From the NCBI RefSeq assembly GCF_963667135.1, contig NZ_OY762974.1, positions 3,857,054 through 3,921,053 on the forward strand: DNA of 64,000 bases. Reading direction: 5' to 3'. The notes under the pieces were generated by a model. That model was not told the origin of the DNA, made no database searches, and worked only from the letters and a program-made list of their open reading frames with translations. Below, piece by piece: positions 27,332 to 34,530 of this stretch. Origin of the DNA: an uncultured Macellibacteroides sp. Lineage in GTDB: Bacteria > Bacteroidota > Bacteroidia > Bacteroidales > Tannerellaceae. The number at the start of each line of letters is the position of its first letter. The first letter of the stretch is position 1. Made by a program: the position numbers and the translations under genes.

Positions 27332-28129
27332 ATGATTACTAAAGATAGATTCAGTCTCGCAAGAATTTCTCTGCTGATAAAGAATGATTTGTTATTAAAT
27401 TACAAACAATATCTGTTATTGATAGCTGGCTCGGCGATTGTTTTATTTTTTTATACGGTGAATGATATGAGTAACCGGTGGTCGGAAGCTCCTTTTGAAG
27501 CACGCGATTATAGATCTCTATTTATTCTCGCCTTCTTTTTCTTCGGAATATTTTTCGGAAGCTCATTCCCTTCTTTTTGTGAAAGGAATACAACGAGAAC
27601 CTATTTGTTGTTGCCCGCCTCCAATCTTGAGAAATTACTTTCCCAATTTCTGTTTAGGGGAATATTGGGATTTATTGTTTTCTTCCTGGTTTTCTATCTA
27701 ACTATGTTTTTTGCCAGAACAACAGCCCTAAATATGGAGATTGTTATAAAGAACAATATTTCGATCGATACCTTTTCATTCCTTGATATTTTCAACTTTG
27801 AAAAAACGATTGATCATATACTAATTGCTGTAATAAGTATGTTTTCGGGAGTAATGTATTTATTTACTATCCGTCTGTTCTTTAAACGTTATGCCGCGAT
27901 AAAAGCTATTGTAGCTGGAGTTGCAATAATTTTTTCCATCAATTTGGTTATGATTCTTTTCACTCATATTTTCTTTCCTGAAACTAATAGTTTTAATTCT
28001 TATATTCCAAATTATAAGGTCATATACACGCTATCCAACATGGACCTGTTTATTGGCTGGATAGGTCTTCTGATAGGTCTGGTTAGTTTTCCGTTAGCCT
28101 ATTACAAATTAAAAGAGAAACAAGGATGA
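27332..28129 (+). CDS. ABC-2-like membrane permease of the YtrA module
   Basis: The 265-residue protein has six hydrophobic segments and no signal peptide. It starts 3 nt after the ATPase stop and overlaps the GntR start by the ATGA tetranucleotide. It presumably forms a homodimeric membrane channel for the adjacent ATPase. I see no motif that identifies the substrate. Confidence 0.82.
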   Translation: MITKDRFSLARISLLIKNDLLLNYKQYLLLIAGSAIVLFFYTVNDMSNRWSEAPFEARDYRSLFILAFFFFGIFFGSSFPSFCERNTTRTYLLLPASNLEKLLSQFLFRGILGFIVFFLVFYLTMFFARTTALNMEIVIKNNISIDTFSFLDIFNFEKTIDHILIAVISMFSGVMYLFTIRLFFKRYAAIKAIVAGVAIIFSINLVMILFTHIFFPETNSFNSYIPNYKVIYTLSNMDLFIGWIGLLIGLVSFPLAYYKLKEKQG

Positions 28130-28512
28130 GTATGGATTTCCAATCAACAAAAGGTATATTTCTGCAAATAGCCGAAAACCTTTGTCATCAGATACTTGCC
28201 GGGACATTGAAGGCAGGCGACAGGGTTCCTTCGGTCAGGGATTTAGCCGCAGAATTTGAAGTAAACCGAAATACCGTATTGCGTACCTATGCTTTATTGG
28301 ACGATGCAGGTGTATTCGATAATAAACGAGGCGTAGGTTTCTTCGTCTCCGAAAATGCCATTGAACTTATTCGTGCAACCGAGAAAGCCGAATTCTTTAA
28401 CCGGGATTTGCCGGTTTTTATCGAAAAGGTAAAAATGCTGCAACTCACTGAAAATGACTTATCTGAATTATTGACTGTTATAAAAAAGAATAAACCCCAT
28501 GAAACGAAGTAA
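28126..28512 (+). CDS. GntR-family regulator, YtrA subfamily
   Basis: The 128-residue protein has an N-terminal winged helix (about 10-78: GIFLQIAENLCHQILAGTLKAGDRVPSVRDLAAEFEVNRNTVLRTYALLDDAGVF) and a short helical C-terminal dimerisation region in place of a large effector domain. That is the YtrA type that typically represses a linked ABC operon. It overlaps both neighbours, by 4 nt with the permease and 14 nt with the next gene. Confidence 0.92.
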   Translation: MSMDFQSTKGIFLQIAENLCHQILAGTLKAGDRVPSVRDLAAEFEVNRNTVLRTYALLDDAGVFDNKRGVGFFVSENAIELIRATEKAEFFNRDLPVFIEKVKMLQLTENDLSELLTVIKKNKPHETK

Positions 28513-29233
28513 TATACTATTAATAGCATTTTTTTCTTTGGTATTTGTCAGCATACTATACCTGTACATAACCGCAAAAAATAATGAAAAACAGAATTCG
28601 TCCAATATAGTAAAGTCGGAATATGCGCTTCCTCCTTTTTCTGTAGTGGTTGCAGAATCCGGCTCGCAAGTTTCTATCCAATTAAGCGACACTTCATCTT
28701 TAGTGGCACGTTTTGTGGGGGTAAAAAAGGATAATGAAAAGCCATTCATCGTAAGAAATGACACCCTATTCATTTTGGCTAATAAAATAAACCAGTCTAT
28801 AATAAAGCAACCTGATATTTATTATGGAAAGGGGGTCTTTGTTGATCTATACTGTCAGTCCGTAAATACTGTAGTTGGGAAAGCAAATAGCCGGGTGAAT
28901 ATCCAGCATTCATCCCTTGATTCTTTATCAGTATTATCGCTGGGAGGACTCATGTCTGTAATCACCGACGATAAATCTCCTGATTCCAACACAAGCGAAT
29001 GTAGTTATACTGTTTACGCTTGTAAAGGTGGTTCAGTTGATTTTAGCGGTATTAAAATGTCCAGTCTTGTGATAGAATTAGATAGTGCAAAAATGAGTGT
29101 GAACAAGAGTGCTATAATCGACTTACAGGCTGTCTTAAAGAATAAATCTGATTTGAAGTTAATCTATCTAAACACAGCCCCCAATAACATAAATGTAAGC
29201 AAACAAGACAGCAGCACTTTCCAGATTTATTAG
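28499..29233 (+). CDS. Membrane-anchored beta-helix-like protein (GIN/DUF2807-like), unknown role
   Basis: The 244-residue protein has one N-terminal hydrophobic anchor (about 5-23) and an extracytoplasmic region rich in Ser, Val, Asn and Leu with repeated short strands (SRVNIQHSSLDSLSVLSLGG, KGGSVDFSGIKMSSLVIELDSAKMSVNKS). This pattern resembles the head-GIN/DUF2807 putative adhesin fold, but the match is by eye only. It overlaps the GntR gene by 14 nt, so it belongs to the ABC operon. Confidence 0.65.
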   Translation: MKRSNILLIAFFSLVFVSILYLYITAKNNEKQNSSNIVKSEYALPPFSVVVAESGSQVSIQLSDTSSLVARFVGVKKDNEKPFIVRNDTLFILANKINQSIIKQPDIYYGKGVFVDLYCQSVNTVVGKANSRVNIQHSSLDSLSVLSLGGLMSVITDDKSPDSNTSECSYTVYACKGGSVDFSGIKMSSLVIELDSAKMSVNKSAIIDLQAVLKNKSDLKLIYLNTAPNNINVSKQDSSTFQIY

Positions 29234-29300
29234 AGTAGGTCTACTATTAATTCTTTCGGGTTGACCCGTAATTTAATATACCGAAAAGGGATAAAATAAG

Positions 29301-29329
29301 AAAAGTAACCATTAAAAATGATTACTTTT
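29301..29329 (-). terminator. Terminator of tRNA-Pro copy 1
   Basis: Arms AAAAGTAAcCATT / AATGaTTACTTTT lie 7 nt beyond the tRNA 3' end on the minus strand. Confidence 0.65.
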
Positions 29330-29335
29330 CTTGTG

Positions 29336-29410
29336 TCGGGGTAGCGGGATTCGAACCCACGACCCCCTGCTCCCAAAGCAGGTGCGCTAACCGGACTGCG
29401 CTACACCCCG
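29336..29410 (-). tRNA. tRNA-Pro(TGG), copy 1
   Basis: The 75-nt cloverleaf has acceptor CGGGGTG / TACCCCG, anticodon loop CTTTGGGA with anticodon TGG, T loop TTCGAAT, and discriminator A. C1:G72 is typical of bacterial tRNA-Pro. It is one of three identical copies in the window. Confidence 0.95.
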
Positions 29411-29452
29411 AAAAACCAGTTAGACTAAGCGTCTTGTTTTCTGATTGCGGTG

Positions 29453-29460
29453 CAAAGGTA
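29453..29460 (-). promoter_or_regulatory. -7 box TACCTTTG of tRNA-Pro copy 1
   Basis: It lies 42 nt upstream of the tRNA and is repeated with the tRNA in all three copies. Confidence 0.5.
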
Positions 29461-29541
29461 GTCTTTATTTTTTAACTACCAAACGTTCCGCAACTTTTCT
29501 TTCTGATTATTTTGAACCGATGCAAATTCAGCAAAATAAAA

Positions 29542-29571
29542 AAAGGCAACCATTAAAAAATGATTACCTTT
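29542..29571 (-). terminator. Terminator of tRNA-Pro copy 2
   Basis: Arms AAAGGcAAcCATT / AATGaTTaCCTTT, with a T run on the minus strand after the stem. Confidence 0.65.
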
Positions 29572-29577
29572 CTTGTG

Positions 29578-29652
29578 TCGGGGTAGCGGGATTCGAACCC
29601 ACGACCCCCTGCTCCCAAAGCAGGTGCGCTAACCGGACTGCGCTACACCCCG
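29578..29652 (-). tRNA. tRNA-Pro(TGG), copy 2
   Basis: It is identical in all 75 positions to the copy at 29336-29410. Anticodon TGG, discriminator A, and CCA is not encoded. Confidence 0.95.
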
Positions 29653-29694
29653 AAAAACCAGTTAGACTAAGCGTCTTGTTTTCTGATTGCGGTG

Positions 29695-29702
29695 CAAAGG
29701 TA
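29695..29702 (-). promoter_or_regulatory. -7 box TACCTTTG of tRNA-Pro copy 2
   Basis: It sits at the same 42-nt distance as in copies 1 and 3. Confidence 0.5.
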
Positions 29703-29920
29703 ATCTTTATTTTTTAACATCAAAGTAATGACAACATTTATTGAAACATTTTTTCCATTCAGTAACCTTTATTAGTTGATTAAAACCTTCCAAAACCCAT
29801 CCTATACATAAAAAACTGCTACAACTTACACCCACTTAATCACTCAGCAACAACAACATCGAAAATCTATTCATGACGTAACAATGCAAAGATACAAATG
29901 CCTCAAGATTGGTTGCTCTC

Positions 29921-29980
29921 TATGGGAGTTTATGTCCGGTTAGTTCCTGTTATGGGAGATTATTTCCTTTTATTTCAAAT
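29921..29980. repeat. Two diverged 30-bp tandem units
   Basis: Both units start TATGGGAG and share a TTAT and TCC pattern at the same spacing. They begin at 29921 and 29951. Confidence 0.45.
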
Positions 29981-30139
29981 AATACAGCATTTATTACCTA
30001 ATAAAAAGATAATTAATTTGTTTGTATAAATAATTATTTGTATATTTGTATTGTTATAGTTAACTAGAATTTAATCAATGAAAAATTACAAAAATCAATG
30101 TATAGAAAGACACCCCAAGCTATTAACCTTACTCAAGAT

Positions 30140-30209
30140 TATATCTTTGAGACTTCAAAGATATATCTTTCGAAGCCGATTCATATATCTTTCGCAACTC
30201 AAAGATATA
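30140..30209. repeat. Iteron-like cluster of five ATATCTTT octamers in palindromic array
   Basis: ATATCTTT occurs on the plus strand at 30141, 30163 and 30185 (22-nt period) and on the minus strand at 30157 and 30201. AAAGATATATCTTT (30157-30170) is a perfect 14-bp palindrome, flanked by CTTC and CGAAG. TATATCTTTGAG (30140-30151) and CTCAAAGATATA (30198-30209) form a 12-bp inverted repeat. The cluster lies about 105 nt before the orphan gene at 30315. Confidence 0.75.
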
Positions 30210-30314
30210 AGCAACTTCCAACTATTTTACAGGCTTTTTTAATCACACTTTGCTATTATATTATTTTCACACTAAATATAAATATTTGTTAATATTATTC
30301 CTAAATAAAGAGAC

Positions 30315-30827
30315 ATGAGTAAAATTATATTAAATTCTTCCGATTATGGCGTTGTTTTGATCAAAAAAATATGTAAGAAATTGCAACCCAAAATTGACCA
30401 CCTAAAGGCGGCTATTTCGGGTATTACAAACACTGCCGAACAAAAGAAAATTATCTTACGACTTATTTCCTGGGCATGGGAAAATATCGAGTCTGCCGTA
30501 AAGCATTGGAAGCAATTGGCGGCCGACTTTATTGCAACCTATGCCAACGACATCGCCTGCTGGTTGCAGAAAGCTGACACCTCGGCAGATTCAATAGATA
30601 TCCCCCGGAATAAGAGGATGTTACTCTATTGTTTTGTAGCTCAATTATTGGACGAAGGTGTGTTTGGAAACTGTTCGCGTAACCGAATTATCTGCTTTTT
30701 ACAAGCAAATTTTACACTACAGGCAGAGGACGAACATATAAATAATTGCCTGACTAAATTCAAGAAAAAGGAAGATGATAATCTGATTATTCATGCCCGG
30801 CGATACTTGAAAGAAATACAAAATTGA
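30315..30827 (+). CDS. Orphan helical protein of 170 residues, unknown function
   Basis: I do not recognise this protein. It has no signal peptide or membrane helix and reads as all-helical. The N-terminus is rich in Lys and Ile, the centre in Trp and aromatic residues (LISWAWENIESAVKHWKQ), and three cysteines lie in the second half. The C-terminal third is highly charged. It lies alone between a repeat cluster and an empty AT-rich stretch inside the segment bracketed by tRNA-Pro repeats, which suggests acquired DNA. It could be a small regulator or replication remnant, but nothing in the sequence proves this. Confidence 0.6.
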   Translation: MSKIILNSSDYGVVLIKKICKKLQPKIDHLKAAISGITNTAEQKKIILRLISWAWENIESAVKHWKQLAADFIATYANDIACWLQKADTSADSIDIPRNKRMLLYCFVAQLLDEGVFGNCSRNRIICFLQANFTLQAEDEHINNCLTKFKKKEDDNLIIHARRYLKEIQN

Positions 30828-31190
30828 GGGAATCAAACAGAGGCGGAATAAAAAATAGATAACGTATATATCAATCATTCAAAACCCTCATGAATAACGG
30901 AATTTAACATTTATATATATTTAGTTCCATCATTTTTACTATTCCAAATCTTTTTCTTATCTTTCCCTCGGTTTTGGGTTACAGCGGTAACGGTTGAGCG
31001 CCTTTAGGCCTTATGATTATAGAATAATATTTATTATATAATATACTTATGGATGGGCTTAGACAAACCGTTAGACAAAAACCTCTGTAACTAACACAAT
31101 TTCAGATAGATGGCTAGTCAACTTATATGGACCATTATTTTTTAAACAAAAGAGTTTTACTATTTGCACAATTAGATAAGTTTTAAAGAC
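30828..31190. other. AT-rich intergenic stretch, nothing identified
   Basis: There is no ORF, RNA gene or strong hairpin in 363 nt. It contains one short duplicated TTAGACAAA pair near 31059-31080. Confidence 0.55.
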
Positions 31191-31604
31191 ATGGAAAATA
31201 ATTTAGACGTAACAGCAAATTTTGACATGGATCTGATGGGCGAATTTTTCAAGGAAATGGAACGTCAGGGACCTGGCGATAATAACGAAACGCTAAGGGC
31301 TTTGCAGTTTATCCCGTCCCTTTCCGAAAACTCTTTTATTTTGGATATTGGCTGTGGTACCGGCATGCAGACAATGGTTCTTGCCAGGCACACTCCCTGT
31401 CAAATTCTTGCTACGGATCTTATTCCCGGAATGATTAATCATCTTGAGGAGAAGGTGGAAAAAGAGCAGCTGGGCAATCGGGTAAAGTGTATAAAGCTTA
31501 TTACGGGTATGCGTTTTTTATCAGACAAAAGCTATGATAAATACCCCTCCTTTTTCCGGAAGGGGTATTATAGGCTGCCTATCCTTTTGCGAAGCTGCTA
31601 CTAA
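31191..31604 (+). pseudogene. 3'-truncated class I SAM-dependent methyltransferase
   Basis: The ORF encodes the N-terminal half of a UbiE-like methyltransferase. A helical cap (FFKEMERQGPGDNNETLRAL) is followed by motif I (FILDIGCGTGMQTMVLARH, about 47-65) and motif II (ILATDLIPG, about 71-79). Similarity stops after about residue 118 (FLSDKSYD), where relatives continue for roughly 130 more residues. The remaining 19 codons read through a hairpin at 31540-31569 and look non-protein. I treat it as a deletion remnant; the C-terminal catalytic fold is missing. Confidence 0.75.
31540..31569 (-). terminator. Hairpin behind the outer membrane receptor gene
   Basis: Arms AATACCCCTcC / GgAAGGGGTATT. 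The T run on the minus strand is weak. It overlaps the spurious 3' end of the truncated methyltransferase frame. Confidence 0.45.
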
Positions 31605-31621
31605 ATAGCAATATCGTTGTT

Positions 31622-34129
31622 CTATTCATTGATATCGAAAGATGGAACAGACTCATCCTGCGAGTTATCGTTGCTCTTCTTATAGTTATTAATCTTATAA
31701 CTAAGAGTCAACATCAGGACACGGGGTTCGCGTGAAAAGTTGAAAGTCGATTTGAAATTATCGCCCGACGAGGTTCCTTTCATTCGCATTGTTCCCAGCA
31801 CGTCGCGCACGCTTAAAGTGGCTGTAAGTTTTTTGTTCATAAAATCGTGACGGTACGACAAGTTGACAAATGCCATTCCTTTTTGGTCGCCCTGGGCCGA
31901 CACCGACGGACCACGGTAGAATCCGGTAATTTGCATGCGGCTATCGGCAGAGAACTTTACAGTGGTATTCAAACGTCCGGAATAATTTGTACTTTGTTTA
32001 TCTACGGAAACTCCTAAGACCTCCCCTTTCAATTTGTAATTGTATAAGGAGAAACTTGTATTTACCAGTAACCACTTTGTTATGTTGATATTTCCCATAA
32101 TTTCTGCTCCCATCGAATAGTCGCGGTTAAGGTTTTGGGTGTTCAGGTACAGAATCTGGTCTACCTGTTTCTGTACATTGGTAATCAAATTGTTGGTTGT
32201 CCGATAAAATGATTCAAGGGAAACGAACGAATTGCCAAACTTTTTAATGTAGTTCATTTCATACGAATCGGTGTATTCAGGTTTCAGGTCGGGGTTACCA
32301 ACACGGATGGTATATTGGTTTATATAACTTGGAAACGGATCGAGTTCGCGCCCGCCCGGACGGTTAATCCTCCTGGAATAGCTGGCCATCAGCTGACTTT
32401 CGTCCTTCAACGTGTACGCCAAATGAGCCGATGGAAATAGATCAAAACGATCCAGTTCATACCGGGTAGGATCATTTCCCTTATAGTGAATGGTCGTTCG
32501 CTTGTTGTATTCGCCTCGTAAGCCAATCACAAACTCAATAGCTTTCAGATTGCCGGAGTAAGTCGAATAAATGGAATGAATGTTTTCCTTGAAATCCATA
32601 CTGCTCGTAAAATCGGGATTGTTTTCGAATTGCTGTAAAGCGGTATTGAAATCCTTAAAGTCCAACATTTCACTTTCGCTCTCTATCCGGCTTTGTAGCC
32701 CGGCTTCGAACCTGGCAGTACCCAAAGGCAGCGTGTAGTCCAATTTGGCCCGGTAGTTGTTCTCATTGTCTTCTTCGCGGCTTATTACCCGCGATAGGTA
32801 GTCATTCATATCACTATAGCTGGCATCCGAACTATATTCATCCTGCGTCTCGTCCGAAAATCCGTTGCGGTTCCGGTAATCGAAGGAACCTTCCAGTTTA
32901 TGTGTTCCATCCGGGTTAAATCTGGAAAGAAAACTAGCGCTTGCACTTACAAAATCTCCGCTTCTTCCTGAGTTGGAGTTCTGAACCGAATATATGTTCA
33001 TCGCACCTAATGGCTGGTAATTGTGAATATTCACATCGCCGAAACTATTAAATCCATATCTCCCAAGCTCCGATGAAACAGTTATCGAAGTTTTATCCGT
33101 GGCGAAATAATCTATCCCTGCTTTAATTTGCTTACCGTTTCTTGACTGATTTCTTGATCCATCCGTAATAAGATAAGTGGTTGTATCGCTGGCATAAGTT
33201 TCGCGGCTTGAATGTTGGTTTCCTTTGTCGGTGTTATCGTTCCAGTTACCTCCAAAGAAAAGGTTATATTTTTTTGTTGTGTAGTTCAGTAAAAAATCGG
33301 CGCCATACTTTTCCCCGGTGCCAAGGTTCAGGTTTAAGACCCCGTTAACACCCGAAATTATATTCTTCTTCATTACCACATTAATGATCCCTGCCATTCC
33401 ATCGGGGTCGTATTTTACGGAAGGGTTGGTGATGATTTCAATGTTCTGGATAGCCGACGAAGGGATCTGTTTCAAAGCGTCGCTTCCGGAGAGGACACCG
33501 GGGCGTCCGTCAACCAACACAGTAAAGCTGGACGAACCGCGAAGACTAACATTCCCGTCGATATCGACTTCTACCGAGGGGGTATTTTCGAGCACCGTCA
33601 CAGCTGTTCCGCCTGAAGCATTGATGTCGTTGGTCACGTTGATTACTTTCTTGTCGATCTTGTATTCAATCCGGTTACGTTCGGCAACAACTTCAACATT
33701 AGCAATCTGATGTTTTGAGGCAGAAAGGATAATGTTACCCATATTGACCGCACTTGCCTCCGGACCAATTTTAATGTTGTCTTTTACGGTCTTTTCAAAC
33801 CCAATAAAACTCGCTTCTACGTAATAAGACCCAAAAGGAATATTGGTAATTACAAACATGCCGCTTGCATTGGATATGCCTCCGTTTACCAGCGATGAGT
33901 CTTGTTTGTTGAAAATGGCAATGTTTGCATAACTCATGGGACTATTGGTGTCGCTATCAATGATTTTACCAGTAATTTTCCCGTTTTTGGGTACAATCTC
34001 TGACGCTTCCACTTTGGGCGAAGCAGCTTGCGAGAACACGCTTTCATTGAAAAAAAGGAAGAACACAGAGACAACCGACAAAATTTTACCGATGTATTTT
34101 GCTGCGGAAAGGAGATTTGACTTTTTCAT
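31622..34129 (-). CDS. Outer membrane beta-barrel / TonB-dependent-receptor-like protein
   Basis: The 835-residue protein has a signal peptide (hydrophobic 13-31, SQA cleavage region). An N-terminal carboxypeptidase-like regulatory domain follows (about 50-135: GKITGKIIDSDTNSPMSYANIAI). Next come a plug-like domain with DINASGGTAVTVLENTPSVEVDIDGNVSLRG-type spacing (about 165-255) and a large OMP_b-brl_3 beta barrel. Such proteins resemble SusC/TonB receptors but lack a SusD partner here. Substrate is unknown. A TAGATTTG promoter box lies 39 nt upstream. It occupies the right part of the tRNA-Pro-bracketed segment. Confidence 0.88.
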   Translation of the reverse strand: MKKSNLLSAAKYIGKILSVVSVFFLFFNESVFSQAASPKVEASEIVPKNGKITGKIIDSDTNSPMSYANIAIFNKQDSSLVNGGISNASGMFVITNIPFGSYYVEASFIGFEKTVKDNIKIGPEASAVNMGNIILSASKHQIANVEVVAERNRIEYKIDKKVINVTNDINASGGTAVTVLENTPSVEVDIDGNVSLRGSSSFTVLVDGRPGVLSGSDALKQIPSSAIQNIEIITNPSVKYDPDGMAGIINVVMKKNIISGVNGVLNLNLGTGEKYGADFLLNYTTKKYNLFFGGNWNDNTDKGNQHSSRETYASDTTTYLITDGSRNQSRNGKQIKAGIDYFATDKTSITVSSELGRYGFNSFGDVNIHNYQPLGAMNIYSVQNSNSGRSGDFVSASASFLSRFNPDGTHKLEGSFDYRNRNGFSDETQDEYSSDASYSDMNDYLSRVISREEDNENNYRAKLDYTLPLGTARFEAGLQSRIESESEMLDFKDFNTALQQFENNPDFTSSMDFKENIHSIYSTYSGNLKAIEFVIGLRGEYNKRTTIHYKGNDPTRYELDRFDLFPSAHLAYTLKDESQLMASYSRRINRPGGRELDPFPSYINQYTIRVGNPDLKPEYTDSYEMNYIKKFGNSFVSLESFYRTTNNLITNVQKQVDQILYLNTQNLNRDYSMGAEIMGNINITKWLLVNTSFSLYNYKLKGEVLGVSVDKQSTNYSGRLNTTVKFSADSRMQITGFYRGPSVSAQGDQKGMAFVNLSYRHDFMNKKLTATLSVRDVLGTMRMKGTSSGDNFKSTFNFSREPRVLMLTLSYKINNYKKSNDNSQDESVPSFDINE

Positions 34130-34168
34130 GATTTCTGGTTTAGCTGAATTATAGATTTGATTTTAGTA

Positions 34169-34176
34169 CAAATCTA
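34169..34176 (-). promoter_or_regulatory. -7 box TAGATTTG for the OMP gene
   Basis: It is an exact TAnnTTTG match 39 nt upstream of the ATG at 34129. Confidence 0.5.
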
Positions 34177-34294
34177 TATTCTATTCAAATCAACCATTCA
34201 AAAAACAGAGCAGAGCAACCCAAGTGAAGTGTGAACTATCTTTGGGACAGAGTGAAGTTGTGGGAGTAAAAGCGGATCGAATAAAGACACAAAA

Positions 34295-34324
34295 AAAGGC
34301 AACCATTAAAAAATGATTACCTTT
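34295..34324 (-). terminator. Terminator of tRNA-Pro copy 3
   Basis: The hairpin is identical to that of copy 2, with the T run on the minus strand. Confidence 0.65.
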
Positions 34325-34330
34325 CTTGTG

Positions 34331-34405
34331 TCGGGGTAGCGGGATTCGAACCCACGACCCCCTGCTCCCAAAGCAGGTGCGCTAACCGGACTGCGCTACA
34401 CCCCG
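34331..34405 (-). tRNA. tRNA-Pro(TGG), copy 3
   Basis: It is identical in all 75 positions to the two copies about 4.7-5 kb to the left. Confidence 0.95.
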
Positions 34406-34447
34406 AAAAACCAGTTAGACTAAGCGTCTTGTTTTCTGATTGCGGTG

Positions 34448-34455
34448 CAAAGGTA
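34448..34455 (-). promoter_or_regulatory. -7 box TACCTTTG of tRNA-Pro copy 3
   Basis: It sits at the same 42-nt distance from the tRNA as in copies 1 and 2. Confidence 0.5.
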
Positions 34456-34518
34456 GTCTTTATTTTTTAACATCAAAACTTTCGGCTCTTTTTTTTAACA
34501 ATTATATAAATAGATTCC

Positions 34519-34526
34519 TACTTTTG
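34519..34526 (+). promoter_or_regulatory. -7 box TACTTTTG directly before the AsmA-like gene
   Basis: Only 4 nt separate the box from the ATG at 34531, which would place the transcript start at or next to the start codon. Confidence 0.5.
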
Positions 34527-34530
34527 CACC

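Larger units (their letters stand above)
29301..29476 (-). repeat. tRNA-Pro repeat unit, copy 1
   Basis: This unit (terminator, tRNA, promoter) matches copies 2 and 3 with no difference from 29327 to 29460 and a few changes in the terminator hairpin. Confidence 0.85.
29538..29724 (-). repeat. tRNA-Pro repeat unit, copy 2 (187-bp direct repeat)
   Basis: It is identical to 34291-34477 except for one base (A at 29703, G at 34456). It forms the left border of the 4.6-kb segment at 29725-34290. Confidence 0.9.
29725..30314. other. AT-rich non-coding stretch with repeats
   Basis: I see no convincing gene in these 590 nt; a 64-codon frame at 30098 overlaps the repeats. The stretch holds a 30-bp-period repeat (29921-29980) and the palindromic ATATCTTT cluster (30140-30209). 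Its composition is more AT-rich than the flanking core genes. Confidence 0.6.
34291..34477 (-). repeat. tRNA-Pro repeat unit, copy 3 (187-bp direct repeat)
   Basis: It matches copy 2 (29538-29724) at 186 of 187 positions and has the same orientation. Confidence 0.9.

Noticed and set aside
29445-29717. 90-codon plus-strand frame over tRNA-Pro copy 2
   Set aside because: It reads across the tRNA, terminator and promoter and is explained by the repeat unit.
30098-30292. 64-codon frame over the ATATCTTT array
   Set aside because: The frame is low-complexity, overlaps the palindromic repeats and has no promoter. I treat the region as non-coding.
31622-34129. Polysaccharide utilisation locus (SusC/SusD)
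   Set aside because: There is no SusD gene or glycosidase next to the receptor, so only a general OMP call is justified.
29301-34477. CRISPR array
   Set aside because: The repeats are only three, long, and contain complete tRNA genes with unequal spacing; there are no spacers and no cas genes.
29538-34477. Integrative element with att sites in tRNA-Pro
   Set aside because: No integrase or excisionase is encoded, and the duplication covers the whole tRNA with promoter and terminator, not just the 3' end as in att sites. Kept only as a repeat-bracketed segment.
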